DNA of 64,000 nucleotides, from positions 94,281,562 through 94,345,561 of the forward strand of contig NC_134397.1 in assembly GCF_050003625.1 (NCBI RefSeq), read 5' to 3'. Shown piece after piece: positions 10,253-21,933 of the stretch (its first letter is position 1; the number at the start of each line of letters is the position of its first letter). Position numbers and translations under genes: made by a program. The notes under the pieces are model-generated. The model had not been told where the DNA came from and did no database searches. It saw only the letters and a list, made by a program, of their open reading frames with translations. Source of the stretch: Haematobia irritans. Taxonomy: Eukaryota > Arthropoda > Insecta > Diptera > Muscidae.

Positions 10253-11189
10253 ATTCTTTCGAATTTCTACAAATCACCAAGCACTGCCATTTCGTCGTTC
10301 GTTTCCAGATTTTCTATGTCATGTCCAGTTACAAGCTATTCAATAACATTTCCAGCTAAAAGTACTTTTGAAATAATATTTCAATAGAAAAGACTATATG
10401 TTTAGTAATTTATCTTTTTCATTCTCAATAAGGTGATTTTTGAGTGTTATTTACTTTTAACCAGCACTCAATTACACCCAGAGAGAGAGAAAGCGTAGTA
10501 ACTCAAAAATTTGACTTTTCATTAAAAACGATACACATTCTTTCATTAAAAAATACCGTTATATCTCTTTTCTCGCCTTCAGAGTTAATACTTTTTTATT
10601 ACAATTTTTGACTCTACTGAAAATAAAGAATTTAAAGTTACTACCATTTTGTTTCATAGGTGCGATATGTATTATCTATAAGAACTGCATTAAACCTATT
10701 TTGCCTTTTTCTGTAAATTTCATTTGTAAGAAAAGATTGAATTAAAAATATGTTCTCATTTTTATTGCTGTTTTTGATTTCAGCTTAAAGCTGTGCATTG
10801 ACTAAACTACAAGTGTAGCTTAACCAACAGAGGAAAAGTATGCTTGTCAAATTTATTTGGGCAAAGCCCTATAGACTGCAAGATGGTTGGATGTACAGCT
10901 GTTTCGGAATTCCTCATCAGCATCCTCTACTTGCAGCAAAACTATCAACCAATTATCAGAATAATTTCGGGTAATTCACTCAACCCAAAGTGAACTACAC
11001 TTGAACCTTCCGAATTCTGCCTAAACAAATTTGCAAGCATATCTCTTTTCCTTTGCCAAACTCAAATCATCGATTTGAATGTAGTTGGCTGGATTTGTTT
11101 TTGAGCGTGCTTCCTCTATCTTCATTCGTTTGGTTTGTTATTGTTGGTTTCTCTTTAATCATTATTGTTGTTTTTTATCTCAACTTAAA
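10253..11189. other. Spacer, no gene recognised
   Basis: AT-rich. A moderately GC-richer block at about 10790-11060 (AAGCTGTGCATTGACTAAAC ... GCAAGCATATCTCTTTTCC) looks like a dispersed repeat, but I have no second copy in the window. Confidence 0.4.
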
Positions 11190-11345
11190 ACCATTACATT
11201 TTGTCGAAATACAATTTTGACAAAATTTTCTATAGAAACACAATTTTGACAAAATTTTCTATAGAAATAAAATTTTGACAAAATTTTCGCAAAAATAAAA
11301 TTTTTACAACATTTTTATAGAAATACAATTTTGCAAAATAACATT
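11190..11345. repeat. ~30-bp tandem repeat (AAATTTTCTATAGAAATAAA)
   Basis: About five imperfect copies of a unit containing TTTTGACAAAATTTTCTATA and GAAATAAAA. A second array of the same unit lies at 29448-29640. Confidence 0.8.
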
Positions 11346-11659
11346 TTTTTGGAAAATCTAAATAAATTGTCCAAAATAGGTCTAGATTTAAATGTATGTA
11401 CGTATACTTTTACAATAGTGTTTAAATTTGATATTATGTAATTTTAACACCTTTTGGCTTCGAAAAGTACATTTTTAATACACTTTTGTACGTTTTCGTC
11501 AATATCATTTATCATCCCTATGTGCATGGTAAAATAATTCCCAGGTAGTTGCAGTATTATAAAAAATAGAAACAACAAAAGTCAAGTACATCCAGATGTC
11601 AGTTTTGTTTACAAATTTAATGTTAGTAAACAAAAGATATTAAATATTTTCAATTTGTC

Positions 11660-12363
11660 TTTTTTAAATTTTAATGTTAGTGACCAATAGTAACCTATGT
11701 AACCAATAGTTATCCAATAGTTAAATAGTTTGAAAGTATTTTGCTGCATGGGAACATTAAGCCCAACTTGTGAAAGAATTTGGTATTTCTTTTCTAAGAA
11801 TTTCTGCTGCATGCGCTGCTGTTCTTCCAACAACTTCAGTTGCAGCTCAACGTTCGATGTAGTTTGGCAATTAGATTGCATAGAAACTATTTTTGGTTGG
11901 TTGCTGCTTATTGGAAATGAAAATGTCGCAGCAGACAATGTGGATGTGGCCGTATACACTGGCGCAATACTATTGTTGATGCCTGGTGCAAAATTTTGAT
12001 TTGATTTTGGCAGTATTGGTCTCGAAGACGGAGTATTGCCTCGTTGGTTTCCGTTGCTGTCAACTGCCCTTTGCTGCCCCTCACCTACAATATTTGGTGA
12101 CGACGTTGCTTGCGGCTTATTAAGTTGATTTGCCGTGGAACAAGGAGGATGATTGTTTATTGTTTGTATTGCGCCACTTTCGCCTAACCCAATGTGGGAA
12201 CACATATCACAATTCCTGCTCACATCTGCTACCTCACTATTTACTGCGACACAATCAAAGTGGTACCATAGGTTACATTTGTCGCATTATACCATGCGAT
12301 CGTTGTCCACTTGATTACACGTTTGCAGTTAAATTCACCATTAATATCACTATTTTCAGACAT
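11660..12363 (-). pseudogene. BEL/Pao-type gag N-terminus with PHD-like zinc finger, broken
   Basis: On the minus strand a start region near 12363 is followed by a cysteine/histidine array of PHD type (WYHFDC, then CDMC; about 12200-12330). A Ser/Asn/Pro-rich linker follows, then a Gln/Glu-rich coiled coil (LKLLEEQQRMQQKFLEKK, about 11740-11830). PHD finger plus linker plus coiled coil is a known N-terminal layout of insect BEL/Pao gag proteins. The finger contains an in-frame stop and a one-base frameshift, and the protein ends in noncoding sequence, so this is a dead 5' fragment. It is unrelated in sequence to the BEL elements at 38.7-53 kb and 62-64 kb. A host PHD gene is an alternative. 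Confidence 0.55.
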
Positions 12364-13020
12364 ATTTTTCAAATATATTTTTTTACCAAGTATTTTATTT
12401 TCTTATTATTTCGTTACGAACGTAGTTTTATTCGCGTAGAACACTTCGAATATTTTCACTTTAGTTTATATTGCTTTTATTTGTGACAATATAAAAGTTA
12501 AAATATAGACGTAAAAATTATTTCAAAGATTGTTGCGGCACGGTTGGCTGTGTCGCAAAAATGTTTAAGAGCACTCCATGTACAATATATTAACAATTTA
12601 TTTAGGTTAATTAAATCTTCGCAAGAGCGCTTTAAAATAATTTTATATTTGACCATGCCTATTAATCGACTGATATGTCCAAATTGATTTTGTCCTCTTG
12701 CTAGGTGGAGCAATTGATTGGCATACGTGACAAATGAATATGGACCGTTAGAATTCTATGCGGAGTTGAATATCATAAACAAATATGAAAGCAATAGGAA
12801 TTACAACCCTGTAGGAAATTGTGGTGACTTTAAGTTAATAAATTGTTAGTCATAACCGAGCCACATGTAACTCAAAACCTAACTCATTTCCCACGTACAA
12901 TCCTATTCAGTTTTAACACGTGTTGTCATTGGAACGAGTCAGTTCACACTCATCTTGCATAAGTTCCAGTTAACCAAAAGTTAACTCAAAATGAATTAGC
13001 TTTTGGATGATAATATATTA
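12364..13020 (-). other. Possible leader/LTR of the PHD-gag element, then spacer
   Basis: Upstream (minus strand) of the gag fragment is an AT-rich leader with AATAAA words. I cannot find LTR ends, a primer-binding site or a second copy, so the assignment is weak. 12721-13020 shows nothing recognisable beyond repeated AACTCA words. Confidence 0.25.
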
Positions 13021-13159
13021 CAGCCTGTTTCTGTATGTCGAACGAGTTCAATCGATCGACTGAAATGCATAGAAACAGCTGTTTTTTGATTATAAATTCA
13101 GCTGTTTGTTTCCATTTTAGTCGATCGACAGAGCTCATTCGACATACAGAAACAGGCTG
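13021..13159. mobile_element. Short PIF/Harbinger-like MITE
   Basis: 139 bp with ~27-bp terminal inverted repeats beginning CAGCCTGTTTCTGTATGTCG; the opposite end is its complement. It is flanked by TTA on both sides (13018-13020, 13160-13162). A three-base TWA duplication suggests PIF/Harbinger. It is near-palindromic and would form a hairpin. Confidence 0.75.
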
Positions 13160-13336
13160 TTAGATTAGCTAATGGTGAGCTCTCTGGTTAATAAAATATT
13201 TTTTAATTATTATTTTCCATTCATTTTATTCTGAAATAATCAAAAACATATTCAGTCTTTGTAACCATATTACAAGAAATAAAAAGTAAAATATAATATA
13301 ACGCAAATATAAGTTCTATTAATATAAGGCTTGATT

Positions 13337-13600
13337 GCTGTTGTTGTAACAGTTTGTTGTGATTTCATCCATTTTTATGCTATTTGGTACTTAAGGAACT
13401 CTGCGTTTAAGTTGTTGATCTGGTGGTGAGTCGGATAGGTTTAGCTTGGCAAGCGAAAAGATGTCACGTGGCACTTGGCTTGAGCGTCCGATCCCACGAC
13501 GGCGGGTTCTTTGTAGCGGATTGGCCCGATGGTTCCTATTCATCGGCCAGCGGCTGCCACATCAGTGTATGAGTTTTGCCTTAATTTCTTTCGATTTCAT
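13337..13600 (+). repeat. Dispersed repeat, longer copy of 590-745 family
   Basis: Shares ordered words with 590-745 and extends further into a GC-rich segment (CCGATCCCACGACGGCGGGT ... CATCGGCCAGCGGCTGCC). The GC-rich part is conspicuous against the AT-rich background and could be the tail of a retroposon; the class is not determined. Confidence 0.5.
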
Positions 13601-14465
13601 TTCCTTTGAGATTTTGTTGTAGACGTTGATTGCATGTGGGCTTCATCAGGAACTCCAAAATGGCTTCCCTCGATCTTTACCTCCATTACAAACAATTTCA
13701 TCTAATAGATAACAATAATCTATATAAGAAAATAATAAATTGATTTACTACCATACCCAATAAACATTAAACGGTCCATTAAAATTTTGTTGTGAGTTTC
13801 CATTTATTCCTTCAATATTACCCCAATTCTACATAAAAATTTAAATTATTAAGTTGCATTTTAGTTATGTATTTAAGTGTTACTTACCGCAATCCATCGG
13901 AAAAATTTTTTGTAATCAAAAGCTAAACTGAAATGTATATAAAAAATCCAAACGACATTTATGGCCGTAAATATATTTGTTTGTTTACTTATTTGATTTT
14001 TTCTATGACTTTATTTTGCTTACAGAGGCATCAATTTTGAGTGGGTAAAAAGGTAACTCATTTCTGATCGAAAAGAAGTGAGTTTGAACAATATTCAATT
14101 GACTCAAGGCTTCATAATTATTGAGTTAACTAGAAGTCACATGTATGACACGTATGTGTGTATGTACATATGAAGAAGTAAATAGAAACTATTTGTTACA
14201 TTATTATATGTACATAGTAACTTTTGCAAATTCTAATGGGATGTATCCCTATTAAAATTATTAAAAATCAAAATTAAAAATATTTTAATAAATCAATATA
14301 ATAATTTTATCTCGTGTAGATGGCAGCAACAGTAACCAATAGTAACAAAACATGTTTTCACAGTTGGATGTACTCAGCTGTGAACAGCTGACTGTGATGT
14401 AGTACCTTTAGTAGTTTTATCATGGTTGAGTGTGTTGTGTTAGGGATATCCTTTTTCTCTCATCC
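13601..14465. other. AT-rich spacer, no gene recognised
   Basis: Contains scattered GAGTTAACT/AACTCA words that also occur at 12860-13015, so it may be the other side of a decayed inverted element. No reading frame or clear boundary is visible. Confidence 0.35.
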
Positions 14466-14683
14466 CACATGAATGAAAATAATTCAATAAAATCATTAAT
14501 TTTGTAGTATAGTGGTACATAAATGTAGGAAAAGGTCAACTAATATATTGAATGCATTCTTGCTAATTTCTACGAAAATCACATTGTTCAAACAAATAAA
14601 AATGTCTTTGTCAACTTTCTTCAAATTAGTTAATTTTAATTTAAAGAAAGGGTCACTTTTTTCTGCAATTCTGGATGCAATTA
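14466..14683 (+). mobile_element. Right-end fragment of the 23853-26427 element family (holds an empty site)
   Basis: Colinear with 24838-24940 plus 26284-26420: GTAGTATAGTGGTACATAAA, ATGCATT, AAAAATGTCTTTG and GGGTCACTTTTTTCTG. It lacks the 1343-bp insertion present at 24941-26283; here the corresponding site is an unoccupied TA at 14541-14542. Confidence 0.7.
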
Positions 14684-14931
14684 CTTCGTTTTTATATTGT
14701 TAAACAGATGTTTTATTACTTCTGGAATACACGGAAATTTGGAAATTTCGTATATACATATATATGTTTACAAACGTCAGAGAGAGAAAGAGAATAGAAA
14801 AAATAAAGATGGCAACGAAAAGAGATAACGAAAGACATGTATGAGATATGTAAAACTGCAAGTTTAATTACAACAAATAAAACTGTGCACCCCTACCCTC
14901 TGGTAAATTACTGATAGAATTATTCGTGACC

Positions 14932-15073
14932 AGGGATCCGGAGCGGTCCATTTTTTCCGCTCCGCTCCGCTCCCGCTCCGGAGAAAAAAAAACCGCTCCG
15001 CTCCTCGCTCCGCTCCGAGAAAAAAAAATCGCTCCGCTCCGCTCCACGCTCCGCTCCACGCTCCTCTTCGAGA
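14932..15073 (+). repeat. GC-rich (CCGCT/GCTCC) satellite block
   Basis: Repeats of CGCTCCGCTCC with interspersed A runs, beginning CCAGGGATCCGGAGCGG. A second block in the same base orientation is at 19757-19918 and ends CTCCGGATCCCTG, the complement of this start. Open frames across it (Arg-Ser-Gly repeats) are products of composition. Confidence 0.85.
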
Positions 15074-15119
15074 AAATTATAGTACAAACATTGTATTATT
15101 TGTTCAATTGAGTTTTATT

Positions 15120-15743
15120 TTATTTAGAAAAATCGGGCGGTACATATATGGGAGCTATAGCTAAATCTGAACCGATTTCGATGATTTTTTGCACATATAG
15201 TTAGTGCTATAGAAGATTACATTTCGCCAACTTTGAGTAAGATCGGTTGATAAATAAGGGTTTTATGACCTAATTTGACAAAATCGGGCGATACATATAT
15301 ATGGGACCTATATCTAAATCTGAACCGATTTCGATGAAATGTTCAGACTTAAAGGGTGATACAGAAGATTATTTTGTGCTAAATTTGACGACGATCGGTT
15401 AGTAAAAAAAGTGCAACGTGACCCCATTTGTCGAAATCGGGCAATACATATATATGGGAGCTATATCTAAATTTGATCCGATTTCTTCCAAATTCAATAA
15501 CGTTCGTCCTTGTGCCCAAAAAAAACTCCCTGTACCAAATTTCATCAAAATCGGTTAATAATTGCGACCGAAATCCTGTGAACAACAAATACATGGACAG
15601 ACGGACGGATGGACGGACGGACGCCAAGCGCTAGATCGACTCAGGAGGTGATTCTGAGTCGATCGGTATATATTTTATGGGGTCTAAAATCAATATTTCT
15701 TGTAGGCACATTTTTTGACAGATCAAACTTATTATACCCTAAC
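15120..15743 (+). repeat. Muscoid dispersed tandem repeat
   Basis: Diverged copies of a ~135-150 bp unit with TCGGGCGATACATATATATG, GGAGCTATATCTAAATCTGA and ACCGATTT. They run into a conserved 3' part with GGACGGACGG, CTAGATCGACTCAGGAGGTG and TATTTTATGGGGTCTAAA, ending near TTATACCCTAACCA. The same family occurs at 27285-27600 (fragment) and 30150-31862. Confidence 0.75.
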
Positions 15744-15745
15744 CA

Positions 15746-17977
15746 CACTGAAAGGAAAAAGTACATCATAAGGATGAATCTTTACATCACGGTGACGAAT
15801 TTTTCGTCAAAAATGAGCTAACGTAACATTTCATCCCATTGACGATTTTATCGTCATAGCGATGAATTGAATTCATCCCTGTGATGAACTTATTTACATC
15901 CCATATACAACTATGTTACGTCCAGATGATGAATGTATTTCATCTATGTGATGATATTTTTCGTATCTGCGATTATTCTCTTTCATCCATGCGATGATGC
16001 AATTCTTCAAAAGTACGATTCTCGTTCGTCATCGCTACAAACGCCATCGTCATAGCGATGAACTCTTTCCCTAAATTTGACGTAATCCATTCATCAATAT
16101 GATGTAATAGATCCATCAATTTGATGTAATCGATTCATCAATACGATGTAAACATCAAATTGATAAATTGATTATAAGAAATATTTTCTACGACACTTTT
16201 AATAAAGAACCATATTGTTTTTTATTTTAATTAAATTTAAATTTTATTTATTTGAAATATATACAACTAACGAAGTAAAAACGTATACAAAATTTTTCAT
16301 ACACATCTACCAAAGCTGTTGATTTTGAAAAATTGACCATCTTGACACACAAACATTCTGTTACCTTAATTAGTGTTTAGATTACCAAGGATGAAAAGTT
16401 TTATGGGTTCATCCTGTGGAGTAAAAAAATTATAAAGAAGAATTTAAAAATGGACATTTTAAATTATTGTAAAAAACATTCGATCTTTTTAGAACAAAAT
16501 TTAACTCAGCCTTTTTGTGCCCATCTGTTCCTTTTCGTTTTGAATTGTTTGCTCATCCAATTCATCTTTATTCTTTAAATTCTTTATCCGTATTCGGTTT
16601 TCACAGAACGAAAAATGTTGCGGCCTTTAGGTGAGTACTATGTTCGGGTTTTCCACCAAAACACTAAACTAAAAGTACAAAAATATGTATGAAGACAATT
16701 ATATTTTGATCAAGTCTTACCAAATAATGGAAGGAAAAGATCCAAGGAATTGATTGCAAATAATTTTATATTTCTATATTAATTAATTAAAAGAAGCAGC
16801 CGCTGGTTTTCAGCTTGAAACTGAACATAGTACTCAGCTTTTATCTGGAAATTTAGAAATTTTTTTTTTCCATATACAACACTTCATGTTTTTTTATTTT
16901 TACTCACATTTTTGTTTTTCTTTTCACTTTCACATCTTTAAGCATTAGCCCTTTATTTTCGGCACGCGCGACCACCTTTACACTTCGGACTAAACTCAAC
17001 AACTGAGAGGAACCATTTGAAATGTTCTTATCGCACAGAAAAAAAAAACAATATTTCTACCACACAACTACGTATGGATGTGTTATTGCATTAGTATTTG
17101 AATAATGTCAACGGAGTAGATGAAACTTTTCGTCTATTTGATTACTATTTTCGTCAATTTGACGACTTTTATTGTTCTCATATGTCTTGGAAGCAAATTT
17201 AAAAACAAACATGTGAACAAATGTTTGCTCAAATACTCGTTTGAGTTAAGTTAAATGTGGAGAGAGCATGAAATACCCAACAAAAATAACTTAGCTCTCA
17301 TTAATAAACGCTGTGTACAGTTATTTTAAAAACAAAACATAGCAAGCGCATTTGGTTGTGTGTGTGTTTTTTTAGGTAGAGAAATAAACACACATCTACC
17401 GAACATATGAATTTTATCATCACATTGAACACTGTTTCGTCACATTGACTATTGATTCGACTTTTAGGTGTTTCACTTTAGTACTAATGGAAAAATGTAA
17501 ATACAAACATCTATATACTATATACACCGTATATCGTTTTATGTTTTAGTTAGCATTGAGATTTTTTGATACACATTTCAGAGAAAAGTGTGTTTCATCA
17601 ATTTGAAGATTTTTTCATCGCATTGACGAAAACCAGCATCCTTGATACCTCATGAAAATAAAACACTTAAAACTTTTGTCCAACTTCTATTAATATGTGT
17701 AATTCATATATTGGGACTTCATATAAACGAAATTAATTTAAATCAAATGTTAATTTTGGTTAACTTTTGCTGAATCGGGAAGAAAATAATTTCGTCTCAT
17801 AGACAAAACTAGATCATCAATGTGACGAACTATGAAAAGAACAAAAATTGACCTTGATGATTGATTTCGTCACGTGGACTACCGAAATACTCCCATGGAC
17901 GAAACTTTTCATCGCATAGACGAAAACGCATTGATGAAACTCAATCGTCAAGGTGACGAACGCTTTTTCTTTCGGTG
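15746..17977. mobile_element. CAC...GTG element rich in CATC/GATG subterminal palindromes
   Basis: Left end CACTGAAAGGAAAAAGTAC, right end CTTTTTCTTTCGGTG, flanked by CA on both sides (15744-15745, 17978-17979). Both subterminal zones carry many spaced palindromes of the form TTCATC-N5-GATGAA (left, 15760-16175) or TTCGTC-N5-GACGAA (right, 17570-17965). The centre (16200-17500) is AT-rich with a nested MITE and no long frame. Dense subterminal repeats are typical of transposase binding sites in CACTA/CMC-like and related elements. Confidence 0.75.
16629..16842. mobile_element. MITE nested in the 15746 element
   Basis: Inverted ends GGTGAGTACTATGTTCGGGT and, at the other side, GAACATAGTACTCAGC. 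The internal sequence is AT-rich. The end motif resembles the TTAAGGTGGGTATTAAG ends of the 27885-28105 family. Confidence 0.5.
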
Positions 17978-18019
17978 CACTATGTGGTTTAGGGTATAAT
18001 TACTTTAAAACAATGTGTT

Positions 18020-18288
18020 GAAATATTTTATTAATTTTGAAGATTTTTTCAGAAATATTAAATCCAATTTGACTTCATTAAAACGAAATTTGCATTCATG
18101 TTAGGATACACATTTTTATGTCGAATCACTTAGCTATAAGGACAAACAGACTTCATTGAAAAGTTTAGAGACTTTTAGACAAGGAAAAACTTTTTTTCAG
18201 AGAAATACGTCTTCTATTCTAAGCAAAATTCATATTCGTATTTTAAGCATGTGAAATATTTGACCTCCCGACAATATTCTTTGCGGTG
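18020..18288 (+). repeat. Right-end copy of a CAC...GTG element (direct repeat with 19165-19430)
   Basis: Aligns with 19165-19430 over ~260 bp (GATACACATTTTTA, AGAGAAAT-CGTCTT, CGACAATATT). It ends CTTTGCGGTG followed by CA, the same YA-flanked GTG end as neighbouring elements. The left end is not identifiable. Confidence 0.6.
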
Positions 18289-19164
18289 CACCATCTACTA
18301 TTTAATATGTGATAGAAACCAAATTTATGAAAATGGACCAAAATGGACCAAATTCTGTTTGGTCTGACCATCGGACTAAATTTAAAAATTAGAAATCTTT
18401 TGGACCAATTTTGGTCCGATCGGACCAAAACGGCAACGCTGATTGGAATTGAAAGTCTATACACAGAGTATAAGTAACTACTCTTCGAAAGTTTTTTTTG
18501 TTTTGCAACAGACGTAGAGAAGAGGTTTTGTTATATTTGCAATGTGTGTGTGTATGTTTATGTTTGCAACAACCTCCATCGACATCAGTCCGTGGTATAC
18601 CTACGAATATTCTTACTCAGATCTAGTGTTACCTAATTTCGCTATTTTCCCCTTTATTGTATAATAAATGTATATGCGCACATTTTTCAACCAAAATTGA
18701 AACTAGCCATAATTTTAATTAAATTTTCGAGAACTAATATCAGAAATAAGAGAATGCTAGGATATAGTACAATAGTAAAGCAAATGTGAATGAAAAAAAG
18801 CATGCCCGGTTCCAACGATTTTGTCTTTACTTTAACAGTTTGGGTATTAATTCCGAGCCAAAGAAGCGGAGAATACAAGTAAGGATACTTTAAAGACGTA
18901 ATTCTCTTTTAAATTTGGGGGTTCTAGGAAGCAAATGTTAATTTTTATTTTTTTTTTAGATTTTTTTCGTCAGTTGTTATCAAAATCCTTTAAAAACGAG
19001 TTAACGAGTTATTTTTTTCCATATTAAGACTCGACTTCCAGTAGAAATTATGCTATGTTTCAAGTAAAATGCGTCTTTAAAATAAATTGTTGAAAAACAT
19101 GTCTTATTTTTTAACGATTTTTTCTTTGTAGGCAAGATGCAAAAAGGAAACAAATTTAAAGACA
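18289..19164. other. Spacer with a GGACCAAA-rich patch
   Basis: 18340-18435 contains repeated TGGACCAAA/TTTGGTCC words ending GGCAACGCTG, probably a small MITE end. The remainder is AT-rich without a recognised gene. Confidence 0.35.
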
Positions 19165-19430
19165 ATTTTATTAATTTTAAAGAATTTTTCTTAATTATTA
19201 AAGTCATGTTGACCTTACCTCAAAAATTGTATCTTTCATGTTATGATACACATTTTTAAGTAAAATCACTTAATTATAAGGACATTACAACTTCATTCAA
19301 AAGTTTATTGCCTTTTGGACAAGAAAAAAAACTTTATTTTAGAGAAATGCGTCTTCCATGTTAAGCAAAATTTGCATTCTTATTCTAAGGACATGGAATC
19401 TTTGACTTCACGACAATATTTTTTTCAGTG
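19165..19430 (+). repeat. Second right-end copy of the 18020 family
   Basis: Diverged direct repeat of 18020-18288, ending CGACAATATTTTTTTCAGTG followed by TA. Its CAGTG end and YA flank place it in the CAC...GTG group. Confidence 0.6.
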
Positions 19431-19756
19431 TAGAAAACTAAAAAATTAAATATAAATAAGATCGTTTAATTGCATTTATTTGACGTTCATTACAAACATC
19501 TTTGTAGTAATACGGGATGAAATTGATCGAAAGTACTGTTGTTACTTTTACAACACATACTAGATATATATTTTGACATTTGCCGTTTTTGAAAACAATT
19601 ACTAAAAAACACGTTGTGTTTTCCCCAATGTACGTACGTACAAAAATACATATCGTACATTTTAAACGTTTACTCACACTATGCTAAGTACTAACTAAAT
19701 TTGAAATTACCTACACAGTGTAATTTCAAAGTTACACATTTCATTCAAGTAATATT

Positions 19757-19918
19757 TTATTCGGAGCGGAGCGGTTTTTCATTTGGAAACCGCTCCGCTC
19801 CGCTCCGGATTTTAGAAATGCCGCTCCCGCTCCGCTCCCGCTCCGGCAAAAAAAGGGCTTGCTCCGCTCCGCTCCACGCTCCGCTCCACGCTCCGCTCCG
19901 CTCCGCTCCGGATCCCTG
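19757..19918 (+). repeat. Second GC-rich GCTCC satellite block
   Basis: CGGAGCGGAGCGG, then CGCTCC repeats, ending CTCCGGATCCCTG. Same family and strand sense as 14932-15073. Frames through it are compositional. Confidence 0.85.
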
Positions 19919-20472
19919 ATTATAACTTATTTTTGTTCAATTAAAAGTTAATTTTGTTAAACATTAGCTGAATCTTCATTTTTATAGTCTTTTGGCATAA
20001 ACGGGGCTCGGTTTAATTTAATTTCAGTAGCAATTCCTTTCCAAAGTTTCCACACATTGAAATCGTCTATTAAAATCTAAACCAATCAGAAAAAAAAATA
20101 ATAGCAAAGCAATGTAATATTTGGTATAATACCATATTGGTGATGCTTTGTAAATTCTGGAAATAAAAAAATATAAATGAAAACTACATATTTTTATTAT
20201 TTTCGGATAATTTTCATATTTTTAAATCCAAAAGAAATAAATATTTTACCATTACATAGAGACTGTATTTCTGCTCATTAGGTTATATATCAGATATGCT
20301 GCTTACTACTTGGGTTCAAACTGAAAAATACAGGTAAAACAAAAAAGGATTTTAATGCCAACGCTATTTGGCAACATGAAGGTGAATCTTCCAACGAATC
20401 CATATCGCTCTGGTTTTAAGAAAACTAAAAATATTATTAAAATACAGACCTCGAGCTCGTTATCAACAATTA
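19919..20472. other. AT-rich spacer, no gene recognised
   Basis: No convincing coding, RNA or terminal-repeat signal. Confidence 0.4.
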
Positions 20473-21347
20473 CACTAGGCAACAAATAACAAACTTTTCT
20501 CTGTGAATTGTTTCTAGCATATTTGTTCTTATTGATTATGACCTACTAAACACGAAAATGATTTTTAAAAAATTTTCTGTCGATTGGTTTTCGAGATATA
20601 ATTTTTTTAATTTTTGGAGGTACACCTACAATTTTGAGCATATCTTTCGTTTTCTTAGACCTTTTTGATCCTAATACTACTCAAATTAAAGAAAATTGAG
20701 CCATCTACAACTCATTCTCAGAAACGGCGTTTTTTAAGTAAAAATGTGGCAAAAAAACATATAAAAATTCATATAAAATATAAAAAATTTTTCCTTTCTA
20801 TACGTGGCGGGCAGCTTTCTACATCTCCCGTGTAACTTTCTGTTTTATACATTTAACGAATTGAATTTAGCAGGGCGAAATACGAACCGCATGGGATTGC
20901 TATTTCTACACGTACCGTGTAACGAATTTTGTTTTCTCTGTGTAAGCTGTGCAAATAAAGAAAATCAAAATATCGTAAAATATCGGAATTTCAGTCTATT
21001 ACCAAAAAAATTATCAGTCCGTCAGATTGTTGTCAGATTTCGTTAAGTAAGGGCTTAATTTCTTTGTAAAGATTCCAGCTACACGTAAAAAAACAAGAGA
21101 GAATGAGTTGTAGACGGCTCAATTTTCTTTAATTTGAGTAGTATTAGGATCAAAAAGGTCAAAGAAAACGAAAGATATGCTCAAAATTGTAGGTGTACCT
21201 CCAAAAATTAAAAAAAAAATTAAAAAAATTATATCTCGAAAACCAATCGACAGAAAATTTTTTAAAAATCATTTTCGTGTTTAGTAGGTCATAATCAATA
21301 AGAAAAAATATGCTAGAAACAATTCACAAACTGGTTGTTGGCTAGTG
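20473..21347. mobile_element. CACTA foldback element with ~260-bp inverted arms
   Basis: Ends CACTAGGCAACAA (20473) and TTGTTGGCTAGTG (ending 21347), flanked by TTA on both sides (20470-20472, 21348-21350). The arms 20473-20733 and 21088-21347 are long inverted repeats, covering for example the ATTGAGCC and GGTACACCTACAATTTTG segments. CACTA termini with a three-base duplication indicate the CACTA/EnSpm superfamily. The ~350-bp centre has no recognisable transposase. Confidence 0.8.
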
Positions 21348-21748
21348 TTATCAATTGGACAAATTTCAAAAGATTAATGCGATAACCCACATTTTGGTTG
21401 CAAAAATATTCTTATACTACACGCAAAGAAAAAAACGTTTGGAAAACGTGTACCGAAAACGTTTTTCTTTTGTTAGAGTTTTTTGAATTGCTTCGAAAAG
21501 TATACACTTTTATCACCAAAAAATTCGTTTGTGACAAAATTTTTATTCTTTCAATAAAAAAAGTTATTTCTGAACCAACAACACAGTCCATGTCGTTTAT
21601 ATCAAACACTGTTCTTTTCTAAATTTTGGTCTTTAATAAGACACATTTTACAGTTCATAGTAAAAACTTAATATAGTAGAATGTAATGTTGAACATTTGT
21701 TCGGAATCTTCCGACCATATCTGGAATATATGTTAAAAAAAAAACTTT

Positions 21749-21824
21749 GGTCGAAGCAGGGATCGAACCCACGACCCTTGCCATGCAAGTCGGACGTAGC
21801 AACCACTGCTCCACGGTGCCCAAC
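21749..21824 (-). other. tRNA-like module (minus strand of pair)
   Basis: Minus strand: GTGGAGCAGTGGTTGC (A-box-like), GGGTTCGATCCCTGC (B box). Close to 8491-8566. Confidence 0.65.
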
Positions 21825-21933
21825 TAAATGTATTTTTCTGTTAAATAAATTTTGTTTAATCGGCTCGTGGGCGCCGCAAGCTATGCTATATAAATATAAC
21901 TTATATGGGTAATTATCTATTGATGACAATAAC

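Noticed and set aside
14868..15111. Arg/Ser/Gly-rich short proteins in the GCTCC blocks
   Set aside because: Low-complexity translation of a satellite; also seen at 19757-19918.
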